From: Cytophagaceae bacterium
GTDB lineage: Bacteria; Bacteroidota; Bacteroidia; Cytophagales; Spirosomataceae
NCBI GenBank assembly: GCA_027491315.1
Contig: JAIXWL010000005.1
Span: forward strand, 1-64,000
Length of the DNA: 64,000 bases
Direction: 5' to 3'
The notes under the pieces are model-generated. The model made no database searches. It was not told the DNA's origin and saw only the letters and a list, made by a program, of their open reading frames with translations. Position 1 is the stretch's first letter; every line of letters begins with the position of its first letter. Shown here piece by piece: positions 43,347-53,026 of the stretch. Position numbers and translations under genes: made by a program.

Positions 43347-44617
43347 TCATTCAATCTCCATCCAGGCAAGAAAAATCTTCAAACTTGCCCCAATGGTTTA
43401 CACATCCACTATGGTCTATAGTAGCCGCATTTGGATGTTACTTTTGTGTATATGGATTTAGAAAACCATTCACTGCTGGACTTTATGAAGATCAGTTTTG
43501 GTTAGGCATACCATGGAAATCAGTATTAATTTCCTCTCAAATTGCGGGGTATATGCTATCAAAATGTGGTGGCATATTTTTAGTTTCTTCTATTTCATGG
43601 TCAAAAAGAATAAAAGCCATTTTATGGAGTGTATTGATTGCAGAGTTGGCGCTATTGGGTTTTGGACTAGCTCCCAAACCCTGGAGTATACTATTTTTGG
43701 TGATTAATGGCCTTCCTTTAGGCATGATTTTTGGCTACATCCAGGGATTTTTAGAAGGAAAAAAAAATACAGAATTATTCATCGCAAGCCTAGGTGCCAG
43801 TTTTATTTTGGCAGATGGCGTTTCAAAAACAGTTGGCAAAATAATACTCAACGCAGGGATATCAGAAAATTGGATGCCATTTTCGGCAGGTCTATTATTT
43901 AGCTTGCCATTTTTATTTTTTGTCTGGATGCTTCAACAAATCCCTAAGCCTAGCCAAGAGGATATTGCTGATCGATCTGAAAGAGCACCTATGACTCAGA
44001 AGGATAGAAATCAATTAGTCAAATCATTAGGTCCAGGAATATTGGGAATAAGCCTATTATATTTATTTGTATCACTATTGAGAGGCATTCGTTCAGACTT
44101 CGCCCCTGAAATTTGGAAATATTTAGGTTATGAAGGAATTCCTTCTCTTTTCACCCAAACAGAAATATGGGTTACTGTAGGTATTTTACTGATTAATGGT
44201 AGTTTGGTATTGGTCAAAAACAATTTTTATGCCTTTTATATCAGCTTAGGAATCATATTTTTGGGTTTCATTTTACTTATCTTAAGTGCTTGTGTAAGTA
44301 CAACATTCATTTCTAGTTTTTGGTTAGTTGTATTAACAGGATTTGGCATTTATTTACCCTATTTAACCATTACTACCTCTGTTTTTGAACGTATGCTAGC
44401 CATTAGCAAATACAAAGCCAATATTGGCTTTCTTATGTATATTGTAGACTCTACAGGCTACGTGGGTTATAATCTACTGTTAATATGCAGCGGTTTCATA
44501 TTTCCTCAATGGAATTTAGTACATCTATTCTTTGATGGGATTATTTTTTTCGGCTATGCTGGAATAGTAATAACGATATTGAGTGCTTTCTACTTTATCA
44601 AGAAATTGATACAATAG
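43343..44617 (+). CDS. DUF5690 family MFS-like transporter
   Basis: A 424-residue polytopic membrane protein with about 12 hydrophobic segments. CVYGFRKPFTAGLYED in the first helix and ISSQIAGYMLSKCGGI in the second are characteristic of the DUF5690 group, Bacteroidota proteins related to the organophosphate:phosphate antiporter/MFS fold. It starts inside the PhnZ-like gene (ATGA overlap), so it likely imports a phosphonate or organophosphate across the inner membrane. No ABC phosphonate importer (PhnCDE) is present in the window. Confidence 0.82.
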   Translation: MIIQSPSRQEKSSNLPQWFTHPLWSIVAAFGCYFCVYGFRKPFTAGLYEDQFWLGIPWKSVLISSQIAGYMLSKCGGIFLVSSISWSKRIKAILWSVLIAELALLGFGLAPKPWSILFLVINGLPLGMIFGYIQGFLEGKKNTELFIASLGASFILADGVSKTVGKIILNAGISENWMPFSAGLLFSLPFLFFVWMLQQIPKPSQEDIADRSERAPMTQKDRNQLVKSLGPGILGISLLYLFVSLLRGIRSDFAPEIWKYLGYEGIPSLFTQTEIWVTVGILLINGSLVLVKNNFYAFYISLGIIFLGFILLILSACVSTTFISSFWLVVLTGFGIYLPYLTITTSVFERMLAISKYKANIGFLMYIVDSTGYVGYNLLLICSGFIFPQWNLVHLFFDGIIFFGYAGIVITILSAFYFIKKLIQ

Positions 44618-44655
44618 TCAAAATAATAAATCGTTCTGTCTGCGCCCAGCTACGC

Positions 44656-44688
44656 AACGCTGTCAAGGTTCCAAACCTTGCCAGCGTT
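44656..44688. repeat. 33-nt palindromic repeat, copy 3 (diverged)
   Basis: Same element as at 31143 and 31321, with cc in the middle and one further change in the right arm (cttgccagcg). It is flanked by ctgcgc (44640-44645) and gcgcag (44695-44700), which extend the inverted symmetry outward. It lies between the end of the DUF5690 gene and a terminator. Confidence 0.9.
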
Positions 44689-44738
44689 AAGAAAGCGCAG
44701 GCAGTTTTCTATAATTCCCTATTACTCCAATAAACAAG

Positions 44739-44768
44739 AAATGCCGAAAGGAATCCTTTCGGCATTTT
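44739..44768. terminator. bidirectional terminator
   Basis: A 13-bp perfect stem (aaatgccgaaagg with cctttcggcattt) and a 3-nt loop between the convergent transporter and lipoprotein genes. Confidence 0.88.
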
Positions 44769-44791
44769 CTGAATTACACCAATATAAAATC

Positions 44792-46123
44792 TTAGTAATC
44801 TGTATTTTGTGGATCCCAATTTGTCCAACCCTCAGTCCAATCCGTAGTTCCAAAGGCTCCAATATTAGTATTTGCCTCAAAACCAGCAGGTAAGCTAACT
44901 CCCGCTCCCAATAATTTAGAAGTGGATGTCAAGGCTAAACTTGGCTTTCCTTGTAGACGATTATAGCCCGCTGTTAAACCTAAGGTTTCTGCTGCTACAC
45001 CAAACTGGTTTTTGCGTGATGCATCTTTCAACAAAGTTTCATCACCAGTTACGATAGGCTTCAACATGCCTGTTACTACTAATCCTGAAAGAACATTCTT
45101 ACCAGTTACAAAATTATTTTGAGACGCAGTACCCTCTAACTCTAAACCACCTTTAGCTACCCATCCACCTACAAACAAACTATTAATAACTGAAATAGCT
45201 GAATTTCTTCTAATTCGCATAGCTGAACGATATTTTTTATCAACCGTTCCATCAGCAATAAACGCACTCACATTGGCAAACTTGGCACTTGTCTGAGGCG
45301 TAGCATCTGATCCTGCCGCATCATTATCTGATTCAAATGCATTACTATCTGAGCACGAACATTGATCCGCTACTTGTGGGTCACGAATGGATAAAGCATA
45401 TTGAACATTACCACTATATCCCCAATCCGTATCAAAATCATCATCTAAATTTCTATAGGACACCAAGTGCTTTGCGTTTACATTACCGCCAAACCACTCA
45501 AATGCATCATCTCCATTGTAAGAAACCTGTACATAATCAATCTCCGTTCCTGATCCCACTCCACCTAAAGTCAATCCATTGATTTCCTTATCTGTTTCAA
45601 AGGCAATTCCAGCAAATTCAATACGTACATATTTTAAAACACCTGAATTATCCGTATCAACTGTTCCTCCAAATGTAGACACGTTTTCTCCCTCAATCGT
45701 TGCTGGCGTTTTATTCACACGTGCATTGCCTAACATAATTAAACCACCCCAATCACCATAATTTCTAGAACCTTTTGCCTGTGCCGAAGTAAATACGATA
45801 GGCTTAGCTGCCGTTCCTCTAGCAATTAATTTAGCTCCTGGTTTAATAATTAAGGTACCTTTAGTGATTTTATCCCCCAAGATAATGGTACCTGGCTCTA
45901 CCGTTAAAATCGCACCAGATTCTACATATACGAATCCTTTTAACAAATATTTTTCAGACTCTTTCCAAGTAGTATTAGCTGTGATTTTTCCTGTAACCTC
46001 CACTACCTTGCGGTTTGTAGGGGCAGGGACTGTAATTTCTACCTCTGAATCGTTTTTTGTACAAGCCGACAATCCTATGGCAGCTGTAAGCAAACAAGCG
46101 AAAATGACACGTAATTTTTGCAT
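44792..46123 (-). CDS. surface lipoprotein, right-handed beta-helix type
   Basis: A 443-residue lipoprotein: signal peptide with lipobox IGLSAC (Cys21), then YLLKGFVYVESGAILTVEPG, TLIIKPGAKLIARGTAAKP and later repeated short strands with Gly/Asn turns (VSYNGDDAFEWFGG, SYRNLDDDFDTDWG), as in Bacteroidota beta-helix lipoproteins. Asp-rich loops suggest calcium binding. It follows the TonB receptor gene by 59 nt in the same operon, an arrangement like SusC/SusD but with a different lipoprotein fold. Substrate not determined; location beside phosphonate genes suggests organophosphorus uptake. Confidence 0.78.
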   Translation of the reverse strand: MQKLRVIFACLLTAAIGLSACTKNDSEVEITVPAPTNRKVVEVTGKITANTTWKESEKYLLKGFVYVESGAILTVEPGTIILGDKITKGTLIIKPGAKLIARGTAAKPIVFTSAQAKGSRNYGDWGGLIMLGNARVNKTPATIEGENVSTFGGTVDTDNSGVLKYVRIEFAGIAFETDKEINGLTLGGVGSGTEIDYVQVSYNGDDAFEWFGGNVNAKHLVSYRNLDDDFDTDWGYSGNVQYALSIRDPQVADQCSCSDSNAFESDNDAAGSDATPQTSAKFANVSAFIADGTVDKKYRSAMRIRRNSAISVINSLFVGGWVAKGGLELEGTASQNNFVTGKNVLSGLVVTGMLKPIVTGDETLLKDASRKNQFGVAAETLGLTAGYNRLQGKPSLALTSTSKLLGAGVSLPAGFEANTNIGAFGTTDWTEGWTNWDPQNTDY

Positions 46124-46182
46124 GAATTTGATTTTTATATGTTTTTAATTGTTCCTGTTTGTTATTTTTCTTTGTGCACTCA

Positions 46183-48999
46183 CTAAAACTTCATGGTAAT
46201 TCCCATGGTAAAATAGCTTCCACGGCGATACTCCTGGTAGACACCATCTTTTTCAGAAATTTCACCATCACGGTTGGTATCCTGCACTAAAGAAAACTTT
46301 TGGTTTAATAAATCTTGAATCGCTAGTTTAAAATCAATCTTTTGTGTCAATGCCTTGGTAATATTGATATCAACCACATTTCTAGGCATTTCATAAATAT
46401 CCGCCGACAATTGACTATCACCAATGACGAAGATTCGCTTACCAATCACATTGTATAATATATTGGCCTGCCATCCTTTATCCGCATTCTCATAAAATAT
46501 ACCTGCATTAATTAAATAAGGCGACTGGCCCTGAAGATTACGGTTCAACATGTTGTCAGACTGTCCCGCACGAACATTACTATTGATCAATGCTGCGTTG
46601 AATAATGCTACCCAATTCGGTGCTAATTGCTTTCTAATTTCTAATTCCACTCCAGTACTAGTAGCCTCTGTCGCATTATCTACTGTAAAGGCCACTGTAC
46701 TACCATTGTAGAATACCTTTGACTCAATAGGATTCAAGAACTTTTTGTAAAATACCGCTACTGAAATCAGTTCTGATTTAGACGGATATAGTTCATATCT
46801 TACATCAAAATTATTGATAGTCGCATTTAATAATTTTGTCTTATCAGCTCTTGGGATAAATCCAGTACGAGTAACATCGTACACGAAGTCATAGTAAGTA
46901 AATGGCGCTAACTCGCGAAATTCCGGGCGGTTTACCGTAGAGCTATAAGCAAAACGTAATAAGTTTTTTGTAGTAAAGTTATAGGCCACGTTCAACGATG
47001 GAAGTGGACTAAATACCGGATTTGTTACTTTAATTGGCACCCCTGAACCTCTTTCTTTACTTTGCAATTCTTGGTTATTATACTCTCCTCTTAAACCGAT
47101 AGTTGCATTTAATTTATCCCCAATCGGTAAATACAATTGAGCATAAGCAGCTCCAAAAGTATTTTGCGCAGTATATTTATCTTCAAAGTTAGTTCCTACT
47201 CCATAGTAGATGGAGTTCCCTCCTAAATTACTTGGGTTAAAGAAGCTAGCAGGATCTTGTTTCAATAATGAATTATCTGAGGACAAACGATTGGGATTAG
47301 TAATACCATACCAACGGTTTGAAAATGCTCTCTCTTTGTATTCGGTATAAATACCCGCACGGAAAGTCGTTCTTAATTTTTCGTCTTCATTTTCCTTCAG
47401 AATACGTTCAAAATCTACCCTTGTGGTGTAAATAAACTCCTCTACCTGAGAGAATGAACGAGCTGATTGCTGTAAAGTAGGGCTGTCTGATTGCTGTAAA
47501 TCAAAGGTAAATGGACCGGTAGAATTTCTCTCTCTACTTCTCGTATATCTTCTATAATCAGGCTCTGTTCTGTAGGTATAGCCCAAACCAGTAATCCATT
47601 TCAATTTACTAGTTGCCGACAATTCATGTGTTCCACTCAACTGTCCAGAATAGATGGATCGTTGCTCGTAGCGGAATGAGGCATTATTCAAATCAACGTT
47701 CTCATTATAGCCATTACGGAAAACTGTTTCTTTAATCCCTATTTGGTTGAATAAATTGCGGAACTCTAACTTATTGTTCGGATTTAAAATCAAGGCCCAA
47801 TTGGACATCATACCAATTCGAACATTTTGCGACAAAGATTGATCCTGGTAATATTTCTCTGTATCTCCCAAGAAAGTAAATCTTCTCTGCTGCATCTGGA
47901 AGGCCTGATTGGTATTGGAATAATTCACATACGAAAAGTTCGTCAGCTCCTTATCTCCCATAAACCAGCGGTGAGCAAAATTTAAATTTCCCCTAAAATC
48001 AGGTAATACGTTTTTATCTTCTACTTGATAAAAGGCAGGTAAATTTCTAAAGTGCGAAATAACGGCTTCCGTATTTCCCGCTGTAGCAATACTATTTCTG
48101 GATGGGAATCCCGCTGGCAACTGACGTCCGCCATCATCATATCCTAACCAATCTGTTTTACCTCCTACATAAGACATGGCCTTTTGTGCTGTTGTTCCTG
48201 AGCGATAACTCGTAGAAAAGCTAGCCGAAAATGAATTACCATCTGGAACCGTTTTGGTATAAATCTTGATGGCTCCTCCACCTAAATCACCCGGCAAATC
48301 AGAAGATGCTGATTTAAAAATCAACATACGATCGATGATTGAACTAGGAATTAAATCAAATGAAAAAGCCTTCGAATCTACCTCCGTGGATGGAGTAATG
48401 ATATCATTTACCAGTACCGTGTTATAACGTTCATTTAAACCTCTAACCACCACAAATCTTTCATCAAATATTGAAACACCAGGAATTCTACGTACCACTG
48501 CAGAGGCATCCCTGTCTTGTGTTTTTTGAATCTGCTGTCCTGAAATACCCACCGCAATTTGCTGCAATTGTCTCGTTTCAGTTAATACTGCTACTTCCGA
48601 TGTAGTAATTTTTTGAGCCTTAACCACGACGTTGGCTAGGGTTTTGTTGTCCTCTTGTAAGGAAACCGTAATGATGGTCTCTTTTCCTGACTCAACACGA
48701 ACATTAGGAATTTGTTGAGATTGGTATCCCACCGAACTAACCACCAATTTATAAATTCCCGCAGGAACTGATGTTAATTCAAAATTTCCTTCAATACCCG
48801 TACTAGCTCCTATGGTCAACCCTTCTAGACGAATGGTTGCTCCAATAACCGGCTCCTTAGAAACAGGGTCTGAAATAGTCCCTTTAATCTTTCCTACTTG
48901 GCCGAAAGTATGGCCAAAAGACGCCAATGATACTAAAACGATTAATAAGCTTCTAAACAATTGGTGTGGATTCATTTGATTTAATTGGTGTGTATTCAT
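46183..48999 (-). CDS. TonB-dependent receptor with CarboxypepD_reg-like domain
   Basis: Up to 938 residues: signal peptide ending HTFGQ, a carboxypeptidase-regulatory-like domain (KGTISDPVSKEPVIGATIRL), a plug (ISGQQIQKTQDRDASAVVRR, FVVVRGLNERYNTVLVND, SDLPGDLGGGAIKI), and a 22-strand barrel ending YFTMGITMKF. The FVVVRGLNERY plug form belongs to the receptors that pair with beta-helix lipoproteins. Two starts are equally placed because a 24-bp segment including the ATG is duplicated in tandem: 48999 (MNTHQLNQ) or 48975 (MNPHQLF). Confidence 0.93.
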   Translation of the reverse strand: MNTHQLNQMNPHQLFRSLLIVLVSLASFGHTFGQVGKIKGTISDPVSKEPVIGATIRLEGLTIGASTGIEGNFELTSVPAGIYKLVVSSVGYQSQQIPNVRVESGKETIITVSLQEDNKTLANVVVKAQKITTSEVAVLTETRQLQQIAVGISGQQIQKTQDRDASAVVRRIPGVSIFDERFVVVRGLNERYNTVLVNDIITPSTEVDSKAFSFDLIPSSIIDRMLIFKSASSDLPGDLGGGAIKIYTKTVPDGNSFSASFSTSYRSGTTAQKAMSYVGGKTDWLGYDDGGRQLPAGFPSRNSIATAGNTEAVISHFRNLPAFYQVEDKNVLPDFRGNLNFAHRWFMGDKELTNFSYVNYSNTNQAFQMQQRRFTFLGDTEKYYQDQSLSQNVRIGMMSNWALILNPNNKLEFRNLFNQIGIKETVFRNGYNENVDLNNASFRYEQRSIYSGQLSGTHELSATSKLKWITGLGYTYRTEPDYRRYTRSRERNSTGPFTFDLQQSDSPTLQQSARSFSQVEEFIYTTRVDFERILKENEDEKLRTTFRAGIYTEYKERAFSNRWYGITNPNRLSSDNSLLKQDPASFFNPSNLGGNSIYYGVGTNFEDKYTAQNTFGAAYAQLYLPIGDKLNATIGLRGEYNNQELQSKERGSGVPIKVTNPVFSPLPSLNVAYNFTTKNLLRFAYSSTVNRPEFRELAPFTYYDFVYDVTRTGFIPRADKTKLLNATINNFDVRYELYPSKSELISVAVFYKKFLNPIESKVFYNGSTVAFTVDNATEATSTGVELEIRKQLAPNWVALFNAALINSNVRAGQSDNMLNRNLQGQSPYLINAGIFYENADKGWQANILYNVIGKRIFVIGDSQLSADIYEMPRNVVDINITKALTQKIDFKLAIQDLLNQKFSLVQDTNRDGEISEKDGVYQEYRRGSYFTMGITMKF

Positions 49000-49006
49000 T
49001 TGACTT
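48959..49006. repeat. 24-bp tandem duplication over the receptor start codon
   Basis: 48959-48982 and 48983-49006 are direct repeats differing at two bases. Each carries an in-frame ATG on the minus strand, so the gene has two near-identical translation starts. Confidence 0.9.
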
Positions 49007-49022
49007 TATATTGATTACGGCC

Positions 49023-49236
49023 CAAAATTACCTGCATTCAATAGGCTCATGGTTAACACGGTATTATCTATATGTTTCCTTATTGTTAAATAATTCCAAA
49101 AAATTTAACGATTTCGTAACATTGAAAATAAAATTGAACTATTCAAAGAAATATAATTTTTTTAAGAGGAATTTTCTAAAAAAAGTGAAATTTTTTGCCC
49201 TATTAATTTGGAGTTAACATGAAAAGTCTAGTTTTG
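49023..49236. promoter_or_regulatory. divergent promoters of the TonB receptor and the small secreted gene
   Basis: On the minus strand TAATTTTG (49030-49023) is a -7 box for the receptor, starting near 49015. On the plus strand TTTG (49207-49210), an 18-nt spacer and TAGTTTTG (49229-49236) form a good promoter for the gene at 49302, with a leader of about 60 nt. The AT-rich 49037-49200 stretch between them holds no supported gene. Confidence 0.65.
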
Positions 49237-49301
49237 ACCCAACAAACGGAAATACTCCGCCTAAGAATTTATTAATCAAGCATTTAACATTAATCAACAT
49301 T

Positions 49302-49655
49302 ATGAAAAATTTCATCACCAAAAACGCCTTAGCCGCTTTCGTCGTAGCCGCTATTCTGTCTGTTTCGTCTGCCAATGCCGCAGAATTTGCACTTCCTGTC
49401 AGTATTGACCAAGTAGGTAAATTAAAATTCCTAGTTAGTTCAGAAAATAATTCGCCCTTGTTCGTTGTCATCTATGATGAGGACAATAACCAAATAAGCC
49501 GAGAATCACTTAGTGCCAAGAAATTATTTAATTTCTCCAACCTAAATGACGGCCTATATAAAATGGTTATTCTTGATTCACGTAAAAACATCATCAAATC
49601 CAAGACCTTCAATATTTTAACTGAAACCCGAAGAGATTTGATTGCCATCCAGTAA
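49302..49655 (+). CDS. small secreted protein, beta-sandwich-like
   Basis: A 117-residue protein with a signal peptide (cut after SANAA, about residue 27). The mature part alternates strands and turns (GKLKFLVSSENNSPLFVVIYD, FNFSNLNDGLYKMVILDS, KTFNIL), as in the small exported Ig-like or DUF3244-type proteins common in Bacteroidota. No catalytic motif or cysteine is visible. It has its own promoter and terminator, so it is a monocistronic unit. Function unknown. Confidence 0.75.
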   Translation: MKNFITKNALAAFVVAAILSVSSANAAEFALPVSIDQVGKLKFLVSSENNSPLFVVIYDEDNNQISRESLSAKKLFNFSNLNDGLYKMVILDSRKNIIKSKTFNILTETRRDLIAIQ

Positions 49656-49674
49656 GCAAAATCATCCCAAACCG

Positions 49675-49700
49675 AAAAAGGCGCTGCGGCGCCTTTTTTT
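49675..49700 (+). terminator. intrinsic terminator
   Basis: aaaaaggcgc (49675-49684) pairs with gcgccttttt (49689-49698), tgcg loop, seven Ts; 20 nt after the stop of the small secreted gene. Confidence 0.93.
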
Positions 49701-49806
49701 GTTTTCATCCAAAATACCCTCTCAAAAAATAAGTTATAATACCAAGGCCCTGCTCAAAAATTCGTAAATTTAATTTCTGTTTTTTCCCATCAATTAAATT
49801 TCCCTT

Positions 49807-52083
49807 ATGGATTATTTGGCTGGCTTGAATGAGCCCCAACGACAAGCTGTTTTACACACGGAGGGCCCATTAATGATAATCGCTGGAGCTGGCTCTGGTA
49901 AAACCCGCGTATTAACCTACCGCACGGCTCACCTGATTCAACAAGGGGTAGATCCATTCCAAATATTACTCCTAACCTTTACGAATAAGGCCGCTGGCGA
50001 AATGCGCCATCGTATTGAAACTGTGATTGGTAAAGATGCCAAAAATATTTGGATGGGAACTTTTCACTCCGTATTTGCCAAAATCTTACGTTTTGAAGGG
50101 GAGAAATTGGGCTATACCTCCAATTTCTCCATTTACGATACCGATGATTCCAAATCCTTATTGCGTACTATCATCAAAGAACAAAATCTAGACGATAAGG
50201 TATATAAAGTCAATTTAGTTTTGAATCGTATTTCTGGGGCTAAAAACAGATTAATTAGCCCTGAGCAATACTTAAATAGTACCATCCTGAGTGAGGAGGA
50301 TCGCATGGCTAGAATCCCCAAAATGGGCGAAATTTATCGAACCTATTGCATTCGTTGCTTTCAAGCCAATGCCATGGATTTTGATGATTTATTATATCAA
50401 ACCAATATTCTTTTTAGGGATCATTTAGATGTATTAAATAAATACCAGCATAAATTCAAACATGTGATGGTAGATGAGTTTCAAGATACCAACGTTTCTC
50501 AGTACCTATTAACGAAGAAACTAGCTGCCGTACACCGTAATATTTGCGTGGTGGGTGATGATGCTCAAAGTATATATGCATTTCGTGGAGCCGATATCCA
50601 AAATATCTTGAATTTTGAAAGGGACTATTCAGACCTGACTACCATTAAATTGGAGGAGAATTACCGATCAACCAAAAACATTGTGGCTGTCGCAAATTCC
50701 ATTATTTCTCGGAATAAAAACCAGCTTGAAAAGAATGTTTTTACTTCCAATGAGATTGGGGATCAAATAGAAATTATCCGAGCCGGAAGCGATAATGAAG
50801 AGGGTCGAATGATTGCCTCCACCATTTTTGAAACTAAACAAAAAGAAGGTTTACATTGGTCTGATTTTGCCATTTTATACCGTACAAACGCTCAATCACG
50901 TTCTTTTGAGGAATCCCTGCGTCGCCTAAATATCAAATACCGGATTGTAGGAGGTCTTTCTTTTTACCAAAGAAAGGAAATCAAGGATGTGCTTGGATAC
51001 CTACGTTTTGTTGTCAATCAACAAGATGAAGAGGCTTTCAAACGCATTATCAATCTTCCTAAAAGAGGGATTGGAGATACCACCATAGCCAAAATTGCTG
51101 TGACTGCCGCAGAAAACAGTTGCTCCATTTGGGACGTCATTTCAAATATCCAAACTTTCCAAGGTGCTAGAGGTACGGCCGCCATTGAAAACTTCGCGGA
51201 TTTGATTAAATCATTTAAAATAATGGCAGAAGTAGAGCATAAAGATGCCTATGAAATAGCCAATCACGTGGCCAAGGCATCTGGACTCCTTCGTGAACTT
51301 TATGAAGATAAAACCGTAGAAGGCCTAGCTCGATATCAAAACTTACAAGAATTACTCAATGCCATCAAACAGTTTGTCGATGACCCTGAAAATGAGGATA
51401 AATCATTGGCTACTTTTCTTCAATCTGTGTCATTATTAACGAATGCCGACACGCAAGAAGACCCCAATGACCGCGATAAGGTGACTTTGATGACAGTACA
51501 CTCTGCCAAAGGCCTAGAATTTAAACACGTTTTTTTGGTGGGTTTAGAAGAGGATCTGTTCCCCAGCCAAATGATGTTACAAAGTCAAGCTGATTTGGAA
51601 GAGGAACGTCGACTTTTCTATGTAGCCGTTACCCGAGCAGAAAAGAAATTGATGATTTCCTTTGCAGAATCGCGGTATCAATTTGGTCGACTAAAATCCT
51701 GTGAGCCGAGTAGATTCCTAGATGAGATAGATAGTTCCTATTTGAAAATGGCTAAAACGCCAGGCAAAAAGGAAGTTCAGGCTTTCAGACCGGTTCAAAA
51801 AACAGGATTTGTTTCTAGTTCAACTAGCCCATCCGCCGCCCAATTGATTCAAAAGCCTAAGCAAAACTCCAATTACCAGCACGTGGCTTCTAGTAATTTC
51901 GTGCCCACTGACCCTTTAAAATTAGAGGCGGGCCAACAAGTAGAGCATCAAAAATTTGGCTTTGGGCTAATCAAAAAAATCGAAATAAATGGCGCCGAAA
52001 GAAAGGCGATTATTGATTTTGAAAAAGGGGTAGGAGAAAAGACCTTACTGTTAAGTTTCGCTAAATTAATGGTGAAAGCCTAA
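49807..52083 (+). CDS. UvrD/PcrA-type ATP-dependent DNA helicase
   Basis: A 758-residue superfamily 1A helicase. Motifs in order: NEPQRQAV (Q motif), AGAGSGKTRVL (Walker A, about 26-36), LTFTNKAAGEM (Ia), VDEFQDT (II), GDDAQSIYAFRGA (III), LEENYRS (IV), TVHSAKGLEF (V) and FYVAVTRAEKKL (VI). The C-terminal VEHQKFGFGLIKKI resembles the PcrA/UvrD Tudor-like RNA polymerase-contacting domain. Acts 3'-5' in nucleotide excision repair, mismatch repair or clearing of stalled polymerase. Its stop lies 1 nt from the convergent lipoprotein gene end. Confidence 0.96.
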   Translation: MDYLAGLNEPQRQAVLHTEGPLMIIAGAGSGKTRVLTYRTAHLIQQGVDPFQILLLTFTNKAAGEMRHRIETVIGKDAKNIWMGTFHSVFAKILRFEGEKLGYTSNFSIYDTDDSKSLLRTIIKEQNLDDKVYKVNLVLNRISGAKNRLISPEQYLNSTILSEEDRMARIPKMGEIYRTYCIRCFQANAMDFDDLLYQTNILFRDHLDVLNKYQHKFKHVMVDEFQDTNVSQYLLTKKLAAVHRNICVVGDDAQSIYAFRGADIQNILNFERDYSDLTTIKLEENYRSTKNIVAVANSIISRNKNQLEKNVFTSNEIGDQIEIIRAGSDNEEGRMIASTIFETKQKEGLHWSDFAILYRTNAQSRSFEESLRRLNIKYRIVGGLSFYQRKEIKDVLGYLRFVVNQQDEEAFKRIINLPKRGIGDTTIAKIAVTAAENSCSIWDVISNIQTFQGARGTAAIENFADLIKSFKIMAEVEHKDAYEIANHVAKASGLLRELYEDKTVEGLARYQNLQELLNAIKQFVDDPENEDKSLATFLQSVSLLTNADTQEDPNDRDKVTLMTVHSAKGLEFKHVFLVGLEEDLFPSQMMLQSQADLEEERRLFYVAVTRAEKKLMISFAESRYQFGRLKSCEPSRFLDEIDSSYLKMAKTPGKKEVQAFRPVQKTGFVSSSTSPSAAQLIQKPKQNSNYQHVASSNFVPTDPLKLEAGQQVEHQKFGFGLIKKIEINGAERKAIIDFEKGVGEKTLLLSFAKLMVKA

Positions 52084-52084
52084 C

Positions 52085-53026
52085 TTATTTCTTGGGGGTG
52101 AAATACACATGTACAGGTCCTGGAGAGCTAGCAACCTCAGAAATGGTGTAAAAACCATCGGCTTGATGGGAAAAAGCCAGGGCTTCCCCTTGAGGTTCTA
52201 ATTTGCTTGGAACAATTTTTGGTGGACGCTTTAAGGCTTCGCCTAAACTTTCATGCTTTCCCTTTTTCCAATAGTAAACCTCCAAATAATTACGGATAAT
52301 TACCTCCTGATTATTGCTAGCCACATCTCCAGCGGTGATATTATACAATTGTTTCAAGATAGCAAGTTCTGAACTTGGTTCCGAAAAGTTCAACTTTCTA
52401 ACAAAATCTGCCTCCACAATCCCAGAACTTTTAAAACTATTGGCACGGATACGAAACAAGCTTTTACGATCCTCCTGCTTACTAATTAAATACATATCTC
52501 CATTCAACTGATCCACTAAAAGGCACTCCATATCCTTAGATCCATCAGGTAATTTAAATTCCAATTTCTCCACTTTCTTAATGATTCTTGTCACCATATT
52601 GGAGCCTCGAATATCAAATTCCTTGAAACGATAAATAAAATAAGAATCGTACTCCTGCTTATTGTCGCCCGTATCGGCTACATAGATGTATGATTCACGC
52701 GGATTTTTATACCAATAAGCCAAATCTTCCCAATCACGGTTATGGGCTCCTTGCAGTAGAAATTCAACCTTACCCGTACCGTATCTGTCAATTAAGAAAA
52801 TCCGATTTAAATCTTGGGAATCATTGACTACCCAGAATAATTCTGGATTCAGGCGACTAGCAACCATACCAGATGCCTCATCAATTTCGATATTCTCTAA
52901 TACCCCCTCATCGACAGTCGCTGAAAAATTGGTCTTAGCCATTTGCGCATCAATGATATAGAGCGACTGGCATGCCCAAACGATTAAGGCAAGAACCACT
53001 AAACGAATCCAGTTAATTAATTTCAC
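52085..53026 (-). CDS. propeller-like exported protein, paralogue 2
   Basis: A 313-residue probable lipoprotein (lipobox-like ALIVWAC near residue 19). Family segments: IDEASGMVASRLNPELFWVV, NDSQDLNRIFLID, GAHNRDWEDLAYW, YIYVADTGDN, and LPDGSKDMECLLVD. The same blocks in the same order occur in the gene upstream, so these are tandem duplicates. The blocks recur in a widespread uncharacterised bacterial family with a propeller-like fold. It starts within the 3' end of its paralogue (4-nt overlap). Confidence 0.75.
   Translation of the reverse strand: MKLINWIRLVVLALIVWACQSLYIIDAQMAKTNFSATVDEGVLENIEIDEASGMVASRLNPELFWVVNDSQDLNRIFLIDRYGTGKVEFLLQGAHNRDWEDLAYWYKNPRESYIYVADTGDNKQEYDSYFIYRFKEFDIRGSNMVTRIIKKVEKLEFKLPDGSKDMECLLVDQLNGDMYLISKQEDRKSLFRIRANSFKSSGIVEADFVRKLNFSEPSSELAILKQLYNITAGDVASNNQEVIIRNYLEVYYWKKGKHESLGEALKRPPKIVPSKLEPQGEALAFSHQADGFYTISEVASSPGPVHVYFTPKK

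Noticed and set aside
45337-46148. Three plus-strand frames inside the beta-helix lipoprotein gene
   Set aside because: Antisense to a gene with a clear signal peptide and lipobox; low-complexity translations.
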